From: Neoconidiobolus thromboides FSU 785
Lineage: Eukaryota; Entomophthoromycota; Entomophthoromycetes; Entomophthorales; Neoconidiobolaceae
Reading direction: 5' to 3'
Assembly: GCA_025603075.1 (NCBI GenBank)
Contig: MU626263.1
Coordinates: 1 to 64,000 of the forward strand
Length of the DNA stretch: 64,000 nucleotides
The translations under genes were made by a program, and so were the position numbers. The notes under the pieces are model-generated. The model saw only the letters and a list, made by a program, of their open reading frames with translations, did no database searches and had not been told where the DNA came from. Shown here piece after piece: positions 23,113-35,400 of the stretch (positions are counted from its first letter, which is position 1; each line of letters begins with the position of its first letter).

Positions 23113-25213
23113 ATGAAGTTAATAAATAGATTAAATAGAATAAACTTAATTAAAAGTATAAAGATTAATAAGAGTATCATTGGTACCCAAAATGTATTTA
23201 CAAAACTCGATTTAAACAACACTGCAAATAGAGTCTTCAATAGATCACTTCATTCTTCAATCTTCAATTTCAATTCAGCGGCTGAGGCTGTTAAAGCGGA
23301 TGAATTAAATACTAAAGTCGAAGATATGTTTTCACAAGAAAAAATTAGAAACTTAGCTATTATAGGTATTATATTATTAATTTAATTTGACTTTTCTTAT
23401 TTCTTGATTAGCTCATGTTGATCATGGTAAAACCACCTTAGTAGATTGTTTATTAAAGCAATCTGGTACTTTATCCACTATTCAAAGCGGCGGCACAAGA
23501 GTCATGGATAACAACGAATTAGAAAGAGAGAGAGGAATTACCATCTTATCAAAATGTACAAGTTTAGTTTATAAAGGTAACAGAATTAACATTGTCGATA
23601 CCCCTGGGCACGCCGATTTTGGGGGTGAAGTAGAGAGAATCTTAACTATGGTAGACGGAGTAGTATTGATTGTTGATGCTACTGAAGGTCCAATGGCACA
23701 AACTAAGTTCGTTTTACAAAAGGCTTTAAAGAGAGGTTTAAAGCCATTAGTAGTTTTTAATAAAGTTGATAGACCTACTTCCAGACCCGAAGAAGTAGAT
23801 TCCGAGTTATTGGACCTCTTCTCTTTGTTAGGAGCTAACGATGACCAACTTGATTATCCAATTTTATATGCTTCAGCCAAAGAAGGATGGGCTACCAAAG
23901 ATATTGGCGGTGACAAATCAGATGGAATGAAGCCTCTTTTAGATACCTTTTTAGAATTTATACCAAAGCCCGAAGGTGATAGAAGTGCACCATTTAAAAT
24001 GCTTGTTACACAACTAGAGTCAAACACATTCTTAGGAAAATGCTATCTTGGTCGTATTAATAGTGGTAAAATTAAGGTTGGAGATCCTATTCGTTCTTTA
24101 AACGAAGAAGGAAAAGTAGTCGAAGAGAATAGAATTACTAAAATCTTTTTACAAGTTGGGTTAGAAAAAATTGTAGTGGAAGAAGCTGGTGCCGGTGATA
24201 TCGTATCTATTGCTGGTATCACTAATGCTGGTGTTAATACTACTTTATGTGATCCAAATATCGATACTCCATTACCTAGTCATAAAGTAGATCCACCAAC
24301 TGTTTCTATGGTGTTCTCAGTTAATAACTCCCCCTTAGCTGGTACCGAAGGCAAGCTATTGACATCAACAGTCATTGGAAATAGATTATTGAAAGAAGCT
24401 GAAACAAACGTTGCGCTTCAAATTGTTTCACAAGGATCATCTAGCTTTGAAGTACGTGGAAGAGGTGAACTTCAATTAGGTGTTTTAATTGAAACAATGA
24501 GAAGAGAAGGTTTTGAATTAGGTATTTCTCCACCAAGGGTAGTGTTCCAAAGAGGCGAGAAAAAAGACGATATCCTTGAGCCAATCGAAGAAGTAACAAT
24601 TGATGTAGAACATGAATTTACTGGAATAGTAATTGAGAAATTGTCTAAACGTAAAGGGGAGCTTAAATCCTTCATTGAATTTGGGGATAAAGCAAGATTA
24701 ATTTTACATGTTCCTACTAGAGGATTATTAGGTTATTCTGCTGAATTTAAGAATGACACTCATGGTCAAGGTACTTTAAATCACATTTTTTACGAATATC
24801 AGAGCTATAAGGGACCTTTGGATAAAATACGTAAAGGAAGTTTATTATCGACTGCTAAAGGAGAGGTAACTTCCTATGCAGCTAACTTAATGGAACCAAG
24901 AGGTAAATTATTTGTAACACCAGGTATGCAAGTATACCCTGGTATGGTTGTTGGAGAATACAATAAAGATGACGGAGATTTAGAAGTTAACCCAGCAAGA
25001 ACTAAAGCAGTAAACAATATGCGTACTGTAATGAAAGATGAGAATATTAAACTTACAGCGGTAAAACCAATGAGTTTGGAAGAGGTAATTGCTTATGTTG
25101 CCCCTGATGAAATTATTGAAGTAACACCCAAATCAATCCGATTAAGAAAGAAAGAGCTTGATCCATCTAAAAGAAAACAAGCAGCCAAACAATTACTATC
25201 TCAATTTATGTGA
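23113..25213 (+). CDS. TypA/BipA-like translational GTPase, probably mitochondrial
   Basis: Exon 1 (23113-23365) and exon 2 (23412-25213) give 684 residues. The first 75 or so residues are rich in Asn, Lys, Arg and Ser with few acids, as in a mitochondrial presequence. The G domain follows: AHVDHGKTTL (G1), ERERGITI (G2), VDTPGHADFGGEVER (G3), NKVD (G4) and ASA (G5). The BipA-specific C-terminal block includes GRGELQLGVLIETMRREGFE and RGLLGYSAEF. ANLMEPRGKLFVTPGMQVYPGMVVGE and a basic end complete it. BipA/TypA binds ribosomes in bacteria and plastids and helps assembly or stress translation. In a non-photosynthetic eukaryote a mitochondrial ribosome role is the natural inference. The intron splits a codon of the G1 loop region just before the HVDHGK motif. 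Confidence 0.93.
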
Positions 25214-25318
25214 TTTTAATATTAATAAACTTAGATTTTTATTTTGTTATATAAAGGGGTGTATAAAATCAAGTATTAAATAAAGAATAACAATTTTATA
25301 ATTAATTTATTAAATAGA

Positions 25319-26635
25319 TTAAAAAGACTTGTTTGGATTTATTTTTAGATCATCTTCAATGTTGACTCTATTAGTTGTAAATAATGTAGTATTAAAATCC
25401 ATTTCATTTATTATTTGATTATAACTACTTGGGTATGCCCAAATAATTTCATATAAATACTTTGGTGGTCGTAGTGCTCTTTTTTTCCTCCTGTATCGTA
25501 TATAATAATATGCAACAACTAATATCAATATAGTAGCACCAGATATTGTACAGCCTAATATAATATCTAATCTTAACTCAATGGTCTCTAGTTTAGGTAA
25601 ATCTTGAACTAATTTTTGAGTTCCTATATTAATAAATTGCATCTTATCATTCAATCCATTATTATTATAACCAAATAAATAAACTAAATGAGAGTTATAA
25701 CTTTTTAAACAACCTGCAAATGCAGGTTTATACCCATCAATCTTTACACTCTCCCAAGCCCAAGTCGTTGTATCTAAAATGTAAACTGAGTTTTCATCGA
25801 TTACCTTCTTACTATCTACATCATTAGTACCGCCTAATAAATAAAGCTTATCATTAAGTAAAAAAGTTGAATGTCCAACTCTTCCACTTGGAAATGTACC
25901 TTTTGCCGTAATATTTGACCATTTAGAAGCTGAATAATCGAATTTCATTATAGTATTAAATTCTAAGAACTGTCCAGTAGTATAACCATAGCCACCTAAT
26001 ATATAAATATTACCATCTTTAGAAAAAGAAGAATGTCCAGCTAAAAAAATACTGTCAGTTGATTCGATAGGAACCAAAAAATCTTTAAGTGTATCATAAT
26101 AATCTCCAGTATTGAGAACTACTTCTTCATTGTTGACTTTGGTTAAGCCGCCATAGGTGAACATGTTCTTTCTATTATTATCTAAGAAGCTAACACTTGA
26201 AAAATAGGGCATGTAAGGGTATTTTTTTTTATCATATTCTACTTCTAGAGACCCACTATCACTGGTTTTCCAAGTACTAGTTTTAATATCATAAATTCTG
26301 ATTGGAGATTCCACTTTTGTTCTATAACCACCAATTAAATATAGCTTTTGGTCGTTACCTAAAAATGAAGGATATTTTCCTGAAAAATCAATGTCTTTTT
26401 GGATTATTTGCCATTTGCTTTTTTTTTCTTCTTGACTAATACCCTCCTTTAAATTAATCTTTATAAACTCCTCATTCTTAACGCCTATACCTAAGTTTGT
26501 TCCTGTTTTTTCTCCGCTTATGTAATACAAATCATCATTTACTAGCTCGCACCCTCCTCCAACATACATTGAGTCATCTTCAAATAAGGCAACAACGTTT
26601 GCTACAAATAACACTATATAGGTTAAAAGTTGCAT
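25319..26635 (-). CDS. Kelch-repeat type I membrane protein
   Basis: A single exon of 438 residues. Residues 1-16 form a signal peptide (MQLLTYIVLFVANVVA). Kelch-type beta-propeller repeats follow, visible as YLIGGY, FTYGGL, YILGGYGY, LYLLGGTND and YLFGYN with Gly-Gly doublets. A transmembrane helix lies at about 356-380, then a basic stop-transfer RYRRKKR and a cytosolic tail of about 55 residues. Galactose-oxidase/Kelch ectodomain proteins of this layout are expanded in several early-diverging fungi. The ligand is unknown. It converges on the TypA stop with about 105 bp between. Confidence 0.85.
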   Translation of the reverse strand: MQLLTYIVLFVANVVALFEDDSMYVGGGCELVNDDLYYISGEKTGTNLGIGVKNEEFIKINLKEGISQEEKKSKWQIIQKDIDFSGKYPSFLGNDQKLYLIGGYRTKVESPIRIYDIKTSTWKTSDSGSLEVEYDKKKYPYMPYFSSVSFLDNNRKNMFTYGGLTKVNNEEVVLNTGDYYDTLKDFLVPIESTDSIFLAGHSSFSKDGNIYILGGYGYTTGQFLEFNTIMKFDYSASKWSNITAKGTFPSGRVGHSTFLLNDKLYLLGGTNDVDSKKVIDENSVYILDTTTWAWESVKIDGYKPAFAGCLKSYNSHLVYLFGYNNNGLNDKMQFINIGTQKLVQDLPKLETIELRLDIILGCTISGATILILVVAYYYIRYRRKKRALRPPKYLYEIIWAYPSSYNQIINEMDFNTTLFTTNRVNIEDDLKINPNKSF

Positions 26636-27422
26636 TTCAAGTATAAAAAACCATAGAATTGTTTTATATTCTCAAATAAGGAGTGAACCTTACTTTTTTT
26701 TGGAATAGAGTTTTAGTTCCTTATTCTATTCTATTGGAGTATAAGGAATAAGAAATAATTCCTCAATTAAGAACACTCAGTAATAAAGTCATAAAAGGAT
26801 AAAGTATCTTTTGTTAACTCAACTGATTTTTAAAGTTTAAGCTTAAGAGTGAACAAACCTTTCCAAAGAAAAAACATTCCTGCATATTTATCTGTTATCT
26901 ATCTCTTTTATAAAGGATAATAAACTTATAAACATGAATGATTAGGAATTAAAAATTAAAAATGAGTTTATCGTATCCTATAACGAAATGCTCCTAATTT
27001 AAGGAAAATAATATGGAATGTCTTTATTCCACATTTCATCCACTTTCTAAACAACTTAGAATTTATAAGTACAGCATCAAATTTACTGTTTTAGCCATTA
27101 AATCTAATATACAATATATGTTTTTAAGATTTTAACTAATATACTTTAACTTTTAAGTCACTTGGTATCCAGTCCACTTTGTTATGATGTTTTTTTATAC
27201 TGGCTATTTTGAGCTTTCAGTCCAATTATTTCCGCAATTAGCCTTTCGATATTCTAGTACTTTATATGATATAATATAAACAATTAATTATATCATTTAG
27301 TTCAGATATTACATATATTTAACAAAAATAAACAAAAAATCCTGGAAACGAGATTAGTACATACTAAAAATAAAAAATAAAAACTTTTTTTCAAGATTTT
27401 ATATAAAGATAATAAAAGATGA
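26636..27422. other. intergenic, nothing recognised
   Basis: Upstream region of the Kelch gene and downstream of the small Tudor-like gene. No supported feature was seen. Confidence 0.5.
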
Positions 27423-27794
27423 TTAGAAAGCATCAAGTACATTTTCGAAAGGAGCTGGATAGCCAGGATGATCGATTTTAGAACTAATTTCACGAATCGA
27501 GTAAACTAATCAAAGCTTAAAATATATTCTATAAAATAAGAGGAGATAGATGAACTTACCGCCTACCGCTTGATTTTTTTCATTGATAATTTCAAACTTT
27601 GGGTGATTATGTTCCGTTTCAAAACAATCTTTATCGTTAATAATTTTAATAATAATACCTAAACTAGAGATCATTTCTTCACTTCCTTCCATTCGATGAT
27701 AATATTCTACTCGATCTTGAAATCACAAATTATCAAGTTAGACTAAAATAAATATCAACCTACCTCCCACTTTAAGTTCAGCTGTAAAATCCAT
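27423..27794 (-). CDS. small SH3/Tudor-like conserved hypothetical protein
   Basis: Three exons joined by GT-AG introns give about 89 residues with no signal peptide. The opening LKVGDRVEYYHR, the central GIIIKIIND and the following FEIINEKNQAVGVYSIREISSKI match the pattern of small beta-barrel proteins. In these, a 'VGD.V.Y' start is followed by strands ending in a 'Y....I...' segment (DUF2945 or related fungal Tudor-like families). The protein ends YPAPFENVLDAF-stop. The biochemical role is unknown. The splice joins were checked only by continuity of reading frame and by the family pattern. Confidence 0.65.
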
Positions 27795-28378
27795 AATTTT
27801 TAAAATTAATATTATAAAAAACGATTACGTCGTTTATTTAAATGAATATTTATACACATACTGATTCTTATCTTTATATCATAGTCCATTCTTTTGACTT
27901 TTTATTTGATACCATGTTTCACTTGATCAAATCAAACTTTTAAATTATGATACAATGATGAATCAAATATTATTTAAATGGTATTGTTTCAATGTTATTC
28001 TAAAATTTACTGCTACTACTAGAATATTTTGAATATGAATTTTGTTACAATGTCTTTTATAAATTGAATACTGTCTGTCATAATGATTTTACAAACTATA
28101 TGAAACATTTAATTTATAAAAGCATCAAATTATGTAAAAAGATTTATATTTAAATCATGTTAATAGTATTCTTATTATGCCAACTTTGATTTAATATTTT
28201 TAAAGAACAGTAATCAACGTTTCAATGTGGGAAAAAAATAAGAAATACAACAGAAACTAATTTTATATTCAAGATTTAGAAGTGTTTTATAATGAAACTT
28301 CAAATTAAGGAAACTATAATAAAATTTAATGATTATTTATTAGTTAAATAAAGGTATGTTATGCAAAAAGATTAATAT
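27795..28378. other. intergenic, nothing recognised
   Basis: About 580 bp of AT-rich sequence between two minus-strand genes. It would hold the promoter of the small Tudor-like gene and the 3' end region of the KRE9-like gene. Confidence 0.5.
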
Positions 28379-29041
28379 TTACAATATTAATGAAATAAGG
28401 CTGTAAAATAAGGATGATAAAAGGGAAATGGATACTAACTTAGCATTACTACTATTGTTAGATGGTTTAGTGACTGAGGCTTGGGAAGAACTTGAATTAG
28501 AATTAGAAGAGTCTTTACTACTCGAAGAAGAGTCAGCTGATGAAGGTTTACTATTTGGATCTTTGGTTTTAGTTGTAGCTAAATTACTAGATGAATTGTT
28601 TGATGAATCATCCGATGGATCATTAATAGTAGTAAAGGAAGCTTGTAAAGAAGCATCTGTTATCTTATTTTTAAGTTCACTTTGTTTATCATTGGCACGA
28701 CCAACTACTTGAAAAAAATGCGAAAATTTATAATTCCCATTAGAATCAGTAAGCTTAACAGCATAATCACCACCACTTACAAAATTATCCGGAATTGTAA
28801 AAAGTAATTGTTTATCACTTATCTTTCTTTCTCCTAATGAGGTTACTATTTTTAAATCATTGGGGTCCCCACGTACAATATCAATATTAACTGAACCTAT
28901 ATTATTATTGTCATTTATAAAGTACCAACTTATAGTTGCAGCTTTAGTAGTATACCATACTGTACCATCAACTGGATCATTGATCGCATAATCCGCTAGT
29001 ATTAAACTAAAGTAGGAGATAAAGTAAAGGACAAAATACAT
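28379..29041 (-). CDS. KRE9/KNH1-like Ser-rich GPI-anchored surface protein
   Basis: A single exon of 220 residues. It has a signal peptide (about 1-16), then one immunoglobulin-like KRE9/KNH1 N-terminal domain (about 18-113). This begins INDPVDGTVW and includes ISWYFIND, IVRGDPNDL, LFTIPDNFVSGGDYAVKL and SHFFQVVG. A long Ser/Asn/Thr-rich stalk follows (about 135-200), then a C-terminal hydrophobic tail after SSNAK that looks like a GPI-attachment signal. Proteins of this kind sit at the fungal plasma membrane or wall and are linked to beta-1,6-glucan biology in yeast. The exact role here is unknown. An antisense open frame over the Ser-rich stalk is a compositional shadow. Confidence 0.85.
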   Translation of the reverse strand: MYFVLYFISYFSLILADYAINDPVDGTVWYTTKAATISWYFINDNNNIGSVNIDIVRGDPNDLKIVTSLGERKISDKQLLFTIPDNFVSGGDYAVKLTDSNGNYKFSHFFQVVGRANDKQSELKNKITDASLQASFTTINDPSDDSSNNSSSNLATTKTKDPNSKPSSADSSSSSKDSSNSNSSSSQASVTKPSNNSSNAKLVSISLLSSLFYSLISLIL

Positions 29042-30094
29042 GTTAAATATTGATAATTAATAAGAAAAGTAGTTGGATATTTATCTAGCTTTTATATAGC
29101 ATTTTTGCATATTAGATAACCCCATTAAAAACTTTAATTCAAATTCATTTTCTTTAGGCTTTGGTTCCGACCCCTTAATCGAGTTAACTCAATTAACTTA
29201 CCCACTTTTAAAACTCGAAGTTACGTTATTAACAACTTTTTTTTGATTGCTTTTAAAATTCCGTGGTTTTTATTAACTTATTTAAAGTAGTAAATTAAGA
29301 TATTTTTTTATTTCAATATATTATTATTGTATTATATCACTATAATATACTATTAGAACAAATTAAAGTTACTTTATTTGAATGTATATTTATTTGATAT
29401 ATATATTTGATTTCAAGATTTACAATAAATCTTGGTTTCCTTTCTACTCTCAACGAAATTTTATGCAATTAAAAGGGTTTAAGAAAGAGTAGTTTCCGCA
29501 GTTCGATTTTTGCAAAATAGTGTAAGATGATAGTTCTTAATTTTTAAGTTAGAGCACCACATTAATTTTGAGGACTTAAGCCCTAAATCAAACTGTAAAC
29601 TTGAAATTCAGCTAAGCTTAAAAAATTCGGACATATTTGAAGCATAATAGAATCTAAATTAAAAACTATCATATTAAACTGTTGTATATTTTTTTACACT
29701 TACAAAGAATTGAGTTATAAGTCATTCTAAGATTGGATGAAAACTCACTTAATAAAAATACGGAAGTTTTGACTATCTTGTCTAAAATGATATTAAATGT
29801 AATAGATTAAATTTAATTATGATTTTTTCTAAAACTATTTTATTTTTTTAGAACATCAATACTATATTAAAAATTGCTTGGAAATAAGGATCTCTTGGTT
29901 ATAAAGTACCTCACATAATATCAAAGGCTTTATTACCCTCTAAAATGTAGCTAAGCTTATTTAGTTTTTAGAGGTTGCTTGTCATCAATAATTCCTCAAA
30001 AGAATGCTTAAGTTTTTATAGAAAATATCCAAGTCACTTTTACAATATAAATAGAACTATTGACAGATTTAAACTTAAGTAAGCTTAACAATAA
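29042..30094. other. intergenic, nothing recognised
   Basis: About 1 kb upstream of the KRE9-like gene with no supported feature. Confidence 0.5.
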
Positions 30095-30196
30095 TGGGGA
30101 TGTGCTTTTTTGTTTAAGAATTTTACCAGCAACCTTTCCGCTCAAATGGCACTCAAAAGATGGAAAAAGTAATGAAACCAAAGAAAGCACTTTTCA
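30095..30196 (-). mobile_element. MITE copy 8
   Basis: Reverse-orientation copy. The left end TGGGGATG is intact and the right end is degraded (GCACTTTTCA). The core TCCGCTCAAATGGCACTC is a diverged form. Confidence 0.75.
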
Positions 30197-30579
30197 ATAT
30201 AACAATCTAACTAATAAGTTATTTTTTAGAATTTTTGTTCAAGCCATTTGAAATTTTAGGGATCTTCGACTAATCTAAGGAACTATCAAATTTATTAAAG
30301 ATTAGTTAAGAATATTGTATAGAGCAATTTATAAAGTAGTCGAACTTTTTATTTAACTCTGTTCTTGTAAGGGTATAGAATTATTACAGCTGAACTTTTT
30401 ACTGGAAAATTACCTTACTTTCAGATATAAAAAACATTTACTGTTATAATCAATAGCTTTAAAATTAACTATAATCTAAAAATATGAAAATGAAAAAATT
30501 ATTTATACAATTAACATAAAAAATAAAAATACTCTAATTAAATATTAAAAATCCAACATTTATTAATCTAAAATTACTA
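30197..30579. other. intergenic, nothing recognised
   Basis: About 380 bp between MITE copy 8 and the 3' end of the 7TM gene. No feature was seen. Confidence 0.5.
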
Positions 30580-31443
30580 TTAAAAATTCAACCTTGCTAA
30601 AAACTTATCAAATTCCTTTAAGCTCAAAGGATTTGAAATAAATAAAATTGAATTGAGTGCTCCCTGAAACCCAGGGAAAAACAAATGGAATTTATCTATA
30701 ACTTTAATAACCTTCGTTTCATCAATGTTATACAATAATAAAAACATATAACAAATGCTAAATATACTACTAATAAAAGGAATCATTGTATAACTAAAAG
30801 CCGTAGCTATCAATTGGAATTGAGTCCATCTTTTTGCTTTAAAAAACAGATTTTGACTTCTTGAAGATGGGGAGGAATAAATCAGTTTATATAATAGAAA
30901 TAAAGACAAAAACAAAAAGGGAGTAGCAAAAAAAGAAAAAAAACTGGAAGTATATTTTATAGAAATGGTTGCTATTATTCCATTGTTTGTAGTTACAAAA
31001 TTACACATATCGATTTTACTCGAGTAACTTATAATTGGTATTAAACTTAATAATAAAGATAATAATATTGGTAATATATAGAATCCTTTTATAGCTATTC
31101 TAGTTAGTTCCGAATTAAAAATTAATTCAATTAACATAATAATTGAAATACATATAGAATAGATAGTGGATATTGAGACACAAAAAGCAGTTATCCATCG
31201 AAAGAGGTAACATGTAGTGTAAGTATACTCTCTCATTATAAGAAGTGATATTTGAATTATACAATTTATAAAATCAGATAACAAAATTAGTATATGTAAT
31301 TGATAATCTATTTTATGCACTAATTTTTCGTTAATTAGAGAAATAATTATAATCCCAATTAATAAAAAAAATAACATAAATATTGAGATGGAGTTTGACA
31401 AAATTGGTAGAAATGAAATTAAAAAAGAAACTGTAGAAGACAT
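30580..31443 (-). CDS. seven-transmembrane receptor-like protein
   Basis: A single exon of 287 residues with about seven hydrophobic segments. TM1 starts near residue 18 and TM2 near 50. TM3 follows a Cys-containing loop (TTCYLFRW), TM4 lies near 120 and TM5 near 165-185. A basic third intracellular loop (SSRSQNLFFKAKRW) precedes TM6 and TM7 (NSILFISNP). The tail is short (LKEFDKFLARL). The N-S-x-L-F-x-x-x-N-P pattern in the last helix recalls the NPxxY region of rhodopsin-like receptors but lacks the Tyr. The layout fits a G-protein-coupled receptor-like protein. The family cannot be fixed by eye and the ligand is unknown. Confidence 0.7.
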   Translation of the reverse strand: MSSTVSFLISFLPILSNSISIFMLFFLLIGIIIISLINEKLVHKIDYQLHILILLSDFINCIIQISLLIMREYTYTTCYLFRWITAFCVSISTIYSICISIIMLIELIFNSELTRIAIKGFYILPILLSLLLSLIPIISYSSKIDMCNFVTTNNGIIATISIKYTSSFFSFFATPFLFLSLFLLYKLIYSSPSSRSQNLFFKAKRWTQFQLIATAFSYTMIPFISSIFSICYMFLLLYNIDETKVIKVIDKFHLFFPGFQGALNSILFISNPLSLKEFDKFLARLNF

Positions 31444-31952
31444 TATTTTATATCTTTTTTTGATAGATAAAACAAATTAAAAAACTATAATTTGAGCTTT
31501 CATTTATAGTTTAGTTTGAGTATAAGATAACCTTCTATTTATTTTAAAAAGAAAAGTTATGCGGCAAATTCATTTGAGTCATTCTTTATAGAAATAGTTT
31601 ATTGGAACTTATATAATACAATAAGATGACATTTGAAACGAGTTCAATTTGATCACCAAAAATATTACTATATTTGATAAATAATTTACTATATTTAGAA
31701 ACTATAAAAAATTTGAATTGTTCTGATTCAATGTAAATGAGAAATTTGTTTTGAATAGAAATCTGTTTTCTTCTATTTATTTATAAGTGAATTAGTTAGT
31801 AATTAATTACTAATTATTTTTGGTCATGTCATTAGCTAATTTTTTATTTAAATACTATATAATATATGATATAAGACTTGGTAAACACTTATCAAAATTA
31901 ACTATCTATAAAAAAGCTATTTTATTAGTAACTTTTAAACAAATATATATAT
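31444..31952. other. intergenic, nothing recognised
   Basis: Promoter side of the 7TM gene. No repeat or gene was seen. Confidence 0.5.
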
Positions 31953-32050
31953 GAAGATGTATCTTTTATTTAAAAGTTTTATTAACAATCTTTCCACTCA
32001 AATAGCGCTTGAAAAATAGAGAAGTAATGAAATCAAAAGAGACATTCTCA
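31953..32050 (-). mobile_element. MITE copy 9
   Basis: Reverse-orientation copy flanked by TA (31951-31952, 32051-32052). Both ends are mutated (TGAAGATG, CATTCTCA) but the core ATCTTTCCACTCAAATAGCG is well kept. Confidence 0.8.
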
Positions 32051-32425
32051 TATGTAAAAACTAAGACTCAAACGAATATTTAATAAATAAAAACATAGAG
32101 AAAATAAATAATAATATTTTTATAAAATAAATATTTAAATAAATAGTAAAAATATTCAGAAGATATTTAATATATTTTATAATTAAAAACATAACGGAAT
32201 CTAAACAAATAGACTGATATATATTATAGTTTGATACTTTAATACCATAATTCAAATTCAACTGAAGCTTGGCCCTTTAATAGCCTTATTCTTTACTTAA
32301 ATGAATTCTTATAATAATTAATACAATTGAATTTCACACCAAATAATGAATTTTTTGACAAAAATAATAGTTAGAAATATACAACTACGAACCTATAAAA
32401 CTCAATAAATAAAATAATCATTATT
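32051..32425. other. spacer downstream of FAN1
   Basis: About 375 bp of AT-rich sequence. An open minus-strand stretch here has biased composition and no domain. Confidence 0.5.
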
Positions 32426-35400
32426 TCATTCTGAATGACTCAAATAATCATCATCATCTTTAACTTTGAAATAAATTACATCCGCTTGTATATCATTATC
32501 CGATAAATCTCTTAACCAAGTCTAATAATAATAATAAATAACACAAATAATTAATATCATTACTCATTTAATTAATTTATTTTTTACCTTTTGTTTAAAT
32601 GATAATATATCACCAGGACCTTTGACCTCAGCAAACCTTACATATTTCTTATCCAAATGAATTAAAGTTAAATCAGGAAACCCAGTAAAATAATAATTAT
32701 AATCCATTATTAATTTTCTCATAATATTAATTAACCCGTTAACAGGTAGATATTTTACTATTGAAGTTAAATCTAATAATGAATAAATTGGATCAAATCC
32801 CACTACTTTAACTAGTGTTTTGTTAATTTCGTTATAATTTTTTTTTAATACTGATAATCCCATCCCAGTTTTTATATAGCTTAAATGAGTTTCAATTACT
32901 TCTTTGCGATCTAATTAACAATAAAAAACAAAAAATAAAATAAAATAATAATTTACTTTGATAGAAACATTTAGACATAAAATCTAAAGGTTGTGATTGA
33001 TATTGAGTTTCGAATACATTTGAAACGGGCATAAACAAAATATCCCAAAATAAATAAATAAAAAGTGTAGTAATTAATTTTCCTTCGCAATGATATCCGA
33101 TATAACCTTGTTTTTTAAAATGATCTAATGCCAATTCTTCTATTGTATTTTCACTACCATCTGTACTTCGATAAATTCTTCTTGTTTTTGCAGATTTACA
33201 ATTATTTAATAATTTTTGTGCAATCAATTCTATTGTAGTTGGTTTTTTAAACAAAGGTAATTGAAAGTTGAAAGTAATATTAATGTTTTTTATTTTTCTT
33301 AATCGATCATAAATCATCTCTTTATCATCTAAACATATGTAATATAAAATAATATAAAATAATATAAATTTAATAATACAAATTTAATAGTATAAATTTC
33401 TTACCTAAATTCAATAAAGAATCATTCAATCCTTTAATACAAATATCAAACCCTAATTTTAATTTATCTTTATCTTTTTTAAAATAGTTTTGTAATATTA
33501 ATCCAAGTCGATTATACCAAATACCTCTTTTCTTAATTCGATATATTTTTTGTTTTAATAGTATTTGTAATAATTCACTTTCTTCCAAATATTTTTTTTC
33601 ATTAGCTAATACTCTTAGTTTTATTTCTTGTATTTTAGTAAATAAATAACCTATATAAGAATTAATTAATTGGAATCTATATTAAGCATCATTATTCAAA
33701 TAAATTTACCAGCTGTATAGTTAAGTTGATAATCCATCAATTTATAATTATCAAAAAACTCAATTTCTTTCTGCCATTGTTCATAACATTCATTAGCAAT
33801 TTCTTTAATAATTTGATAATAAAATTCTTTTTCATTTTTCATATGAAAAGCTTCTATTGTTATATGATACATAATATTGGCATATTCAAAATTTAAAAAA
33901 TGTTGTTGATTTAAGAAAAATTGTCGATTTCTACTAACTTGATATTTCGGAAAACATAACTTATTACTTTGAACTAAAATCGCTTTTGTTAAATGACATT
34001 GATTTAATGGTAATGTACGATGATAGGCCAACTGAAGTCGATCAAATAATTGTCTTATATTGAGGTTTAATTGAATTCTTTCTCCTAATATAAAATAACA
34101 TTTTTGTATATATTTATCTAAGTTAGATATATTATTGTTTTTACTATTATTATTTTTTAATTTCCAATTAGAAAACGCAAATAAACTAGGCTGATTTTTA
34201 CAATGCAATATTAATTTTTGGGTTATTATATCTTTCTAGTTAGAATAAACAAAATAATAAATAATATGGTATAATAAAACAAACGATTTCTTACTGGTTT
34301 ACTTTTAAATCCATCAAACCATTTTTCCCCTTTAACAATTGTTTTTAATTGAGGCAGAGTCATCATTGCTATTAATTCTTCTAAACTTGACCTACCCGAA
34401 GAAAATAATATAAAAAACTGTTCTTTTATTAATTGATTTAAACTATCATCTAATTGATTTTTAACTCTTTTTTTAATACAATAATCTAGTAAACTTTCTT
34501 TTTTAATCCAACCATGTTTTCTTAAATAAACCCTTAATAACAAATATTGACTTAATTCTAATAAATAAAATTCAATTAATTAAAAATTACTTCAAAAAAA
34601 CTAAATAAAAGCCTACCATCTAACTTTAAGTATTTATTAAATGTATCAATCTCCTCGTCAGAAAATAAATAACTTTCATTCAATAATATGTCATTTAGCC
34701 AATCATTGAAGATTTGTAATAAATAATCATTTAATATCTCTATTTTAATATCTTCTTCCAAAAAAATTTCTTTTTCTTCTGGTTCAATTAATTCACTAAC
34801 TTCTCTTTTAACGGTTACTTTAGGGCTTTTCACTTGTTCCTTTAACACCTATTATTGTTTAAGTAAATTAAATTAAATTAAAAACATAATAAATTCATTA
34901 ATGATTTACCTCTTCTTTTAATTTACTTTTTACTTGGACCATTTCAAAAAAACTGCTACTATTTATTATATCTATTTTTTTCTCATTAATTTTGTTTTGA
35001 GTTTCAATATCCACTTTGTTATTTTTACTTTTTTCTGAAGCCCCAATATTTTCATTCTTTTGATTATTACCTTCTTTTTTGTTTAATTCATTATTTTCAC
35101 TTTGAATTTGAATCTCATTATATTGATTCTTTTCATTATCTTTTTCATTTAATTCTTTACTTTCACTTTTCCTTGAATCTTCATTATCCTTGTTATTTTC
35201 ATTATTTTTCTTGTTTAATTTACTTCTTTCAATTTCCCCCAATCCTTCCTCAATCCTGCTCTTTTTACTTCCTTTATCTCTTTCTTCGACATCTGGTTCA
35301 TCACTACTTTTATTCTTGATTTGATTTAACTCTCCTTCAGCCTCAGTTTTATTTCTTTTATTATTATTCTTTCGTCTACTTTTAACAACTTTAAAATCAC

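Noticed and set aside
28428-28712. Open frame antisense to the KRE9-like gene
   Set aside because: It mirrors the Ser-rich stalk as Glu/Leu repeats. It has no domain, so it is a compositional shadow.
32061-32261. Minus-strand open frame next to FAN1
   Set aside because: Partly follows MITE copy 9. Ile/Tyr/Asn-rich and lacks similarity to FAN1 or any domain.
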